DNA from: Cichorium intybus
Taxonomy: Eukaryota > Streptophyta > Magnoliopsida > Asterales > Asteraceae
Length of the DNA: 64,000 bases
Assembly: GCA_023525715.1 (NCBI GenBank)
Contig: CM042010.1
Coordinates: forward strand, 87,411,384 to 87,475,383
Reading direction: 5' to 3'
The notes beneath the pieces are model-generated. The model did not search any database, was not told where the DNA came from, and worked only from the letters and a program-made list of their open reading frames with translations. Of the stretch, positions 59,373-64,000 are shown in pieces. Position 1 is the stretch's first letter, and each line of letters starts with the position of its first letter. Position numbers and translations under genes: made by a program.

Positions 59373-60590
59373 ATGATGTTCAGACGAGATCATGCCTTCC
59401 TTCAGTTTCCCGCAGAGCTTGACACTTCGGTGGAGTATACCTCGCGGAGGGACGCCTTGATTCATCGCCGGGTCCTTGAGGCGACAGTTATAGACCGAGA
59501 CATCTTGAGGGACGCTGGGCTTTGGGGTGCGATTGAGCCATTCCTACATCGCACCTGGACCCACGAGGAGGCATCATTCACATGCCGTGGCTGGGACAGG
59601 ATTATGGCCACGGATGAGGACGTGGTCTACACGGAGCTGCTATTGGAGTTCATCTCCACTGTCCGCTTCGCTCCCCGGGCGGGAGACCCACGCTCCAGGA
59701 TGGTCCGTTTTCGCTTGGGAGGTGTGCACCGGGAGTGCAACCTCCGGGAGTTCGGGAGGCGCACGGGCATTTACACGCCAGCGGACCTCCAGCATCGTTT
59801 CTTCACCCGGTTCTTCGGGTCATGCATTCAGGGGGAGCCGGAGCGCCCCCCCAACATGGAGGTTTGGGCACCGCTGTCCAACGTCAGGTATGAGGCAGGG
59901 GCCTCGAGGGAGAGCCACTTGCGTGATCCTCTTCATCGCCTCATGCACCGTATCGTCTCCACCTCCATCATGCATCGGGAGGGGGGCGAGAAGGTGTCGG
60001 GCGATGACATGACATTTTTGTGGGTTCTCCTCGACCCGTCCCGATTCCTCCATCTTCCCTTTGCCCTCGCGATCGCCTTCTCCACCCACGCGACCGGCGC
60101 CTCCTCCAGCAGCCCTTTAGCCAGGGGATATTTCATTACCCGCCTGGCCCGTTCCTATGGCATTCTTACTGCCCCAGTAGCTGCCTCTTTGACTGCTCTG
60201 CCTCCATCACGCACTCCAGCACGCACTTTGGAGAGGATGTTGCTCATTGAGCAACAGCGACCAGGGCAGTACATCCGGGCTCCGATCGAGCCTCCTCAGG
60301 CACCTCAGCCTGCATACGCCCAGCCCGGTAGGAGACGCCGAAGGCCAGAGCCACCAGCACCAGAGCCTGCACAGCCGCAGCCACAGCAGGATGACTCATC
60401 AGCCCTCAGCCGGCTGGAGGCCAGAGTCACGCATATTGAGGGCCAGCTCACGAGAGTCTTGGACCAGCTCGAGTGGATCGGGGAGGTACTTATTCAGACT
60501 GCATCTGTCCAGGGCCACCGTCCTCGACCATTCCCAGCCCGGTCTCACGATCATGAGGCTGGACCCTCCAGGCCGCCTGGTAGTGATTGA
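59373..60590 (+). CDS. Athila 3' ORF protein (ATHILA ORF-1-like, intact)
   Basis: A 405-residue open frame downstream of the missing pol region. The body (about 20-310) has EASFTCRGWDRIMATDEDVV (cut here), RFRLGGVHRECNLREFGRRTG, LRDPLHRLMHRIVS and YFITRLARSYGILTAPVAASL, resembling the plant Athila ORF-1 family. The C-terminus is Pro/Gln/Arg-rich, then a short coiled coil (LEARVTHIEGQLTRVLDQLE). No signal peptide and no clear membrane helix, although it sits where an envelope gene would. GC content is much higher than in its surroundings. The broken homologue in B is at 25265-26480. Function unknown. Confidence 0.8.
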   Translation: MMFRRDHAFLQFPAELDTSVEYTSRRDALIHRRVLEATVIDRDILRDAGLWGAIEPFLHRTWTHEEASFTCRGWDRIMATDEDVVYTELLLEFISTVRFAPRAGDPRSRMVRFRLGGVHRECNLREFGRRTGIYTPADLQHRFFTRFFGSCIQGEPERPPNMEVWAPLSNVRYEAGASRESHLRDPLHRLMHRIVSTSIMHREGGEKVSGDDMTFLWVLLDPSRFLHLPFALAIAFSTHATGASSSSPLARGYFITRLARSYGILTAPVAASLTALPPSRTPARTLERMLLIEQQRPGQYIRAPIEPPQAPQPAYAQPGRRRRRPEPPAPEPAQPQPQQDDSSALSRLEARVTHIEGQLTRVLDQLEWIGEVLIQTASVQGHRPRPFPARSHDHEAGPSRPPGSD

Positions 60591-61609
60591 TATATTTTTC
60601 TTTCTTTCTTTCTTTCTTTCATTTTCTTTTTATATGTATAAACTTATGACACATCTATCTGTATATTATTTTATTATTTTCTGTCATGTGTGTTTAAATT
60701 TTTGTTGAGTTGTGCATGATATATCAAATTGAGAGGGAGTTGTCTCAGACAAGTGTGGGGTCACCGTGCCCCTCCACTTGTCTTGACCGCCGGCGTGTCC
60801 TACTGTAGCGCTACAACTCCAGCAGGATATGAATCGAGGATCTTTTTGTACGCATTATACATGTGATATTGAGCACCAAGCAGTCCATCGTCCAAAAAGG
60901 GGTAACTCTTTCTCCCTTGTTTTAAACTAATTTTTGTACAACGGGGACGTTGTACGGTTTTAAGTGTGGGGTGTGGACGGTCGAAAGAGATATTTTTGAA
61001 ATTTTTGCAGAACTGATCAATTTTTCAATTTTTAGCAATATTTTTCAAAATTTTTAATGAATTGCAATTTTGAAATGAATGGTTTGTGATTGTGATAGCA
61101 TTAGTATTTTTCAAGAAGTACTGTTTAATTGTGATCATGCTATTAGTTAGTCAAATAAGTTGAGTTTTACGAGTTTAGAAGATTGAGCCATTTTAGGATT
61201 GGAATTTAGGAAGGAAAAGTCAATCTGTGGCCTTTGTTGTTCGAGCCGGTAGGTCTAAAATGGGTGGGCCTTATGCACCTTACCACCTAAGATCGTCTGG
61301 TCTGGGATGGTATTTCTGAAAGCTCGCTACACGGACAACATCGAAAGTCATGGACAATTCCTTAATGGCCTTTAGAATCTGAACGAGTAAGTACACTATA
61401 TTGTGGACAGAAAGTTTGTAATCAAGGGTTCTCTAGAAAGCCATGAATTCCAAAGAACAACTCAATTATGTTTTCACAAACTATTCCATCCTAACTCGAA
61501 GAGCAATAAGCTTTGAAACTAAACACATTCAAAAACTGTTCGATTCTCTATTATAATTTGTTAAAAACTCTCTTGCTTGGGGACAAGCAAGGCACAAGTG
61601 TGGGGTGTT
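60591..61609 (+). other. 3' noncoding region of Athila D
   Basis: Opens with a short (CTTT)n run (60598-60625). It holds a 31-bp inverted repeat (60750-60780), PPT-like aagtgtggggt at 60751-60761 and 60962-60972, and the PPT itself at 61596-61606 beside the 3' LTR. Collinear with 24237-25264 of B. No gene seen. Confidence 0.8.
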
Positions 61610-62700
61610 TGACAACGCCTAGTGATATCAAGTATTTTAGGCATTGTTGAGCCCTGTTCTTGGTAAAATTATATCATATATGCATGGGTATTCTCACTTT
61701 TCGTGTCAGGACTTGTCTGGAGAAAAAGAACATAAACAAGGACTAAAAGTGTACAAAAAGGAAAAAGTATCGAAAGAATGCAAAATCAAGAGAAGACGTA
61801 CGCGCGCCGCGGATTTATATCCTGCGCGACACGGATGTAAGGCGGTGGAACACATTTAAATGACAAAAAAACGGGGAACGGATAAGTACGCGCGCCGCGG
61901 ATTTCACATTTGCGCGGCGCGGTCACGGGAAATTTGCAACTATAAATAGAGGCATTTCCGGCCGAAAACCCTAGCAAAGACTTGGTGTAAACATCGACCT
62001 AGAAGCTCTTTGACTCGAGGAATCCATTTCAGAAGCTATAATTTGGTATTTTCATGTTTTTAGATTTTATTTCACTTTAGTTAAACATTTGTAAGCTTGA
62101 GTTGAATCTCTGGGTGTGACAACCATCGATCTCCAGCTTAGGGTTCTGTTTTTAGTAGTGTTTAGCTACTGATTTTGACGTTTGTATATTGGTTTGAGTA
62201 AATGCAATCATTCGGTTAATGTTAATATTGGTTTTTCGGTGTTTTGGATGTTAGTTTGTTATTTGGTTGTTTGATTGTGATTGAACTTGTTTGTGACTGT
62301 TTTCCCTTGCTGGAAACAGTAGCTAACTTGGTTAGGTTAGGCATTAAACCTTGGCTATTAACTGTCTCATAGGACTGTTAGTTGTTAGCTAGTTTATGCT
62401 ATGCTTGGTTTTGCTAGTTTGGATGCCTTCAATTGCTCCTGATTCAGAGATGTACTTCTGAGTTCAGAAAGTAACTAGGTCATTTGGACATAGCTAAGCT
62501 TGACTTGGGTGTTTGAATATTGCTTTGAGGTAGACAGATAGAAATTAATTCCTCCGACTATAGCCGTGACACTATTAGTTGGTAATCTCTCATCTAGGCT
62601 GACCACGTAGCTCCTGTGGATCGACCCTGACTCCACTATACTAATGAATGTTAGGTTATTTCTTATTTTTGACCACATGACGACCTCTGCGTGCACGTCA
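61610..62700 (+). repeat. 3' LTR of Athila D
   Basis: 1091 bp, nearly identical to the 5' LTR except for an 11-bp deletion ('ttggttgggac' in the 5' copy) and scattered substitutions. It keeps both GC-rich motif pairs (61802-61834 and 61890-61922). Confidence 0.93.
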
Positions 62701-63291
62701 AATAGCTAATACAAATCACAATTAGTGAATATCATATGCTATAAAAAAAACCAAATCAACCGTTAAAACATCACAATATTCGCAATGAGGACTCAATACA
62801 ACATATATTAGCAATCCACTAACAACACATGAGATGAATCGAAGCATACTTTCAGATTTGGACATCTAGAGTTTGAAACCCTAAAACTCAAAATAACTAA
62901 CCTTGTGAATTAAGAACAAGAGAACGCATTTCGGGTGTTAAATCCAACCTCCACAAACTTTTACTACACAAAATCCTTGATCAAAATGACCAAATTTCGC
63001 ACCTTTTGCTATGAAAATAACCTAGGAGGATTTTGGTTCGTAAATGGGGTAAATGAGGAAAGCTGTCCAAATAACCCCACCGAAGCAGGTTAGCGACACT
63101 AACCTTTAAAGTTAGCATCGTAAACTTTTAAAAATCCGACCCGTGCTCTGAAACCTGACCCGTGTAAGTCAACTTGATTCAACTGGAGGCTATAGTAACT
63201 AGAACACGACCCGTGTGACTTCTACATGATCGAGCAGAAGTGTTATGTTACGAAATAATTTCGGGACGAAATTCCTTTAATGGGGAGGTAA
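62701..63291 (+). other. 3' end of the element C internal region
   Basis: Begins with the D target duplication. No ORF. On the minus strand, 'ttaattcacaag|gttagt' near 62900 could be a splice donor of an untranslated first exon of the RWP-RK gene copy, with D inserted in the intron; this is speculative. Ends in 'tttcgggacgaaattccttt' and the polypurine tract ggggagg (63282-63288). Confidence 0.5.
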
Positions 63292-64000
63292 TGTGACATC
63301 CCAGAAATTTATACCTAGAACTATAAACAGTTAATTCACCGCAAACCTCTTTATAACCAAACCTTTTGAGCTTCAATGCATACTTTGGAAAATATAGTGT
63401 CATTACGATTAAAATAAGATACGAGATAAAATCTTACTTCCTATAATGGAATATCTCAAGCACAAACTGAAACCCTAGTTAATACGTCTGAAAAACTGAA
63501 AATAAGTATTTACCATTTGTGAAACAAAACAAGCAATCTAACCTCAGAGTACATGTTTCCCTGATTCCGGAAATATAAATAACATTCAAAACGGAGCTCA
63601 TATGCAAAAGTTACGACTGTTATAAGAAAACAAGCCAAAACAAACCAGTGTAACACTGATTTTATTTAACTACATAAATCGTTTCGATGCGTTGAGGCAC
63701 TTGCGTACCTCATATGGAAATTCCGAGAACATTATTGGACTCAGACTATGGTCTATTATTGGATTCCATACTCGAAATATTTTTAGCAAAAAGATTTATA
63801 AAAGTCAAACGCTGGATGCTACGGATAATCGAACGCACATATTTAAACACGTTTTCCCAGTGTTCTACAACTCGAAAAATAAATCCGTTTGGGTTTTTGA
63901 AACCGTTGCACTCGGCTCGACAATTCTCCGGTCTCGAAAAAATTATTAGACATCGGGATCTTGCGCACGAATTATGTCATCCACGACATCACCTTCACCA
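63292..64000 (+). repeat. 3' LTR of element C (partial, runs off the window)
   Basis: The first 709 bp of the LTR, starting TGTGACATCCCAG. Its left third is closest to the copy at 49140, while later positions (e.g. 'ctatggtct', 'gtcaaacgc') agree with the copy at 49888. Confidence 0.85.

Larger units (their letters stand above)
54608..62700 (+). mobile_element. Young non-autonomous Athila-type element D
   Basis: LTRs 54608-55709 and 61610-62700 (TGACAACGCC...GTGCACGTCA) with a perfect AATAG target duplication (54603-54607 and 62701-62705). A tRNA-Asp primer site and a PPT-like tract are present. Two intact ORFs, gag-protease and the Athila 3' ORF, are separated by a 414-bp spacer; RT, RNase H and integrase are absent. 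I count about 15 substitutions and one 11-bp deletion between the LTRs (about 1.4%), so it is the youngest insertion dated here. It sits in element C. Confidence 0.93.
49140..64000 (+). mobile_element. Chromovirus-like Ty3/gypsy element C enclosing an RWP-RK gene copy; nested Athila D
   Basis: The left LTR ends at 51865 in GGGGGTGTGACA, followed by a tRNA-iMet primer site. The right LTR starts at 63292 after 'tttcgggacgaaattccttt' and ggggagg, an end typical of plant chromoviruses such as Tekay. Without Athila D the internal region is only about 3.3 kb and has no recognisable capsid, protease, RT or integrase; instead it holds an antisense multi-exon RWP-RK gene copy. The right LTR runs off the window, so its full length and the target duplication cannot be checked. 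Confidence 0.7.

Noticed and set aside
59527..60012. 161-codon ORF overlapping the Athila 3' ORF
   Set aside because: High GC gives long open frames in several registers; only the 405-codon frame has a homologue (in B) and a sensible start.
59373..60590. Envelope gene in Athila D
   Set aside because: The position fits, but the protein lacks a clear membrane anchor; kept as an Athila 3' ORF of unknown function.
60598..60625. (CTTT)n run as a polypyrimidine regulatory tract
   Set aside because: A short simple repeat just after the ORF stop, with no equivalent seen in element B.

Overview
This is nuclear DNA of a flowering plant, most likely a eudicot with a large, transposon-rich genome. The evidence is AT-rich intergenic DNA, plant-type Ty1/copia and Athila-type Ty3/gypsy LTR retrotransposons, primer-binding sites for plant initiator-Met and Asp tRNAs, and spliced exons of a plant RWP-RK transcription factor. 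I cannot place the species; Asteraceae is only a guess. No bacterial features are present, and almost all of the 64 kb is retrotransposon.

Left part (1-23253). A tandem array of copia 'LTR + 3' noncoding' units (1-4012, minus) is followed by an Athila-like LTR fragment (to 4869) and an unidentified segment. That segment is split by copia element E (5175-13585, plus; perfect 5-bp target duplication; coding region broken). Next come a gypsy-LTR-like stretch (to 14633), a tandem array of a small LTR element without pol (three LTRs alternating with ~0.9-kb internals, 14634-19957), and a second array of the first unit (19958-23253).

Right part (23254-64000) is a nest inside one minus-strand Athila element, B, whose 3' LTR starts at 23254 and whose 5' end lies beyond the window. 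B's gag is split by copia element A (28697-48525, plus, gag remnant only). A's gag is split by copia element F (31400-43841, minus, full gag-pol order plus an extra 3' ORF). B's gag is also cut by element C at 49140. C is a chromovirus-like element with ~2-kb LTRs and no visible gag-pol beyond a possible start, and it encloses an antisense, intron-containing RWP-RK gene copy. C contains a young Athila element, D (54608-62705), with 1102/1091-bp LTRs differing at about 15 sites by eye and two intact ORFs (gag-protease; Athila 3' ORF). Exact 5-bp duplications flank A (AGGCT), F (ATGTC), D (AATAG) and E (GGAAC), which fixes the order of insertion: B before A before F, and B before C before D.

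Most worth following up: the RWP-RK gene inside element C; the shared pol-less structure of B and D, which implies a mobilised non-autonomous Athila family; and three noncoding signals common to B and D, namely paired GC-rich 11-mers at an exact 22-bp spacing, four collinear copies of a PPT-like 11-mer, and a conserved 31-bp inverted repeat.
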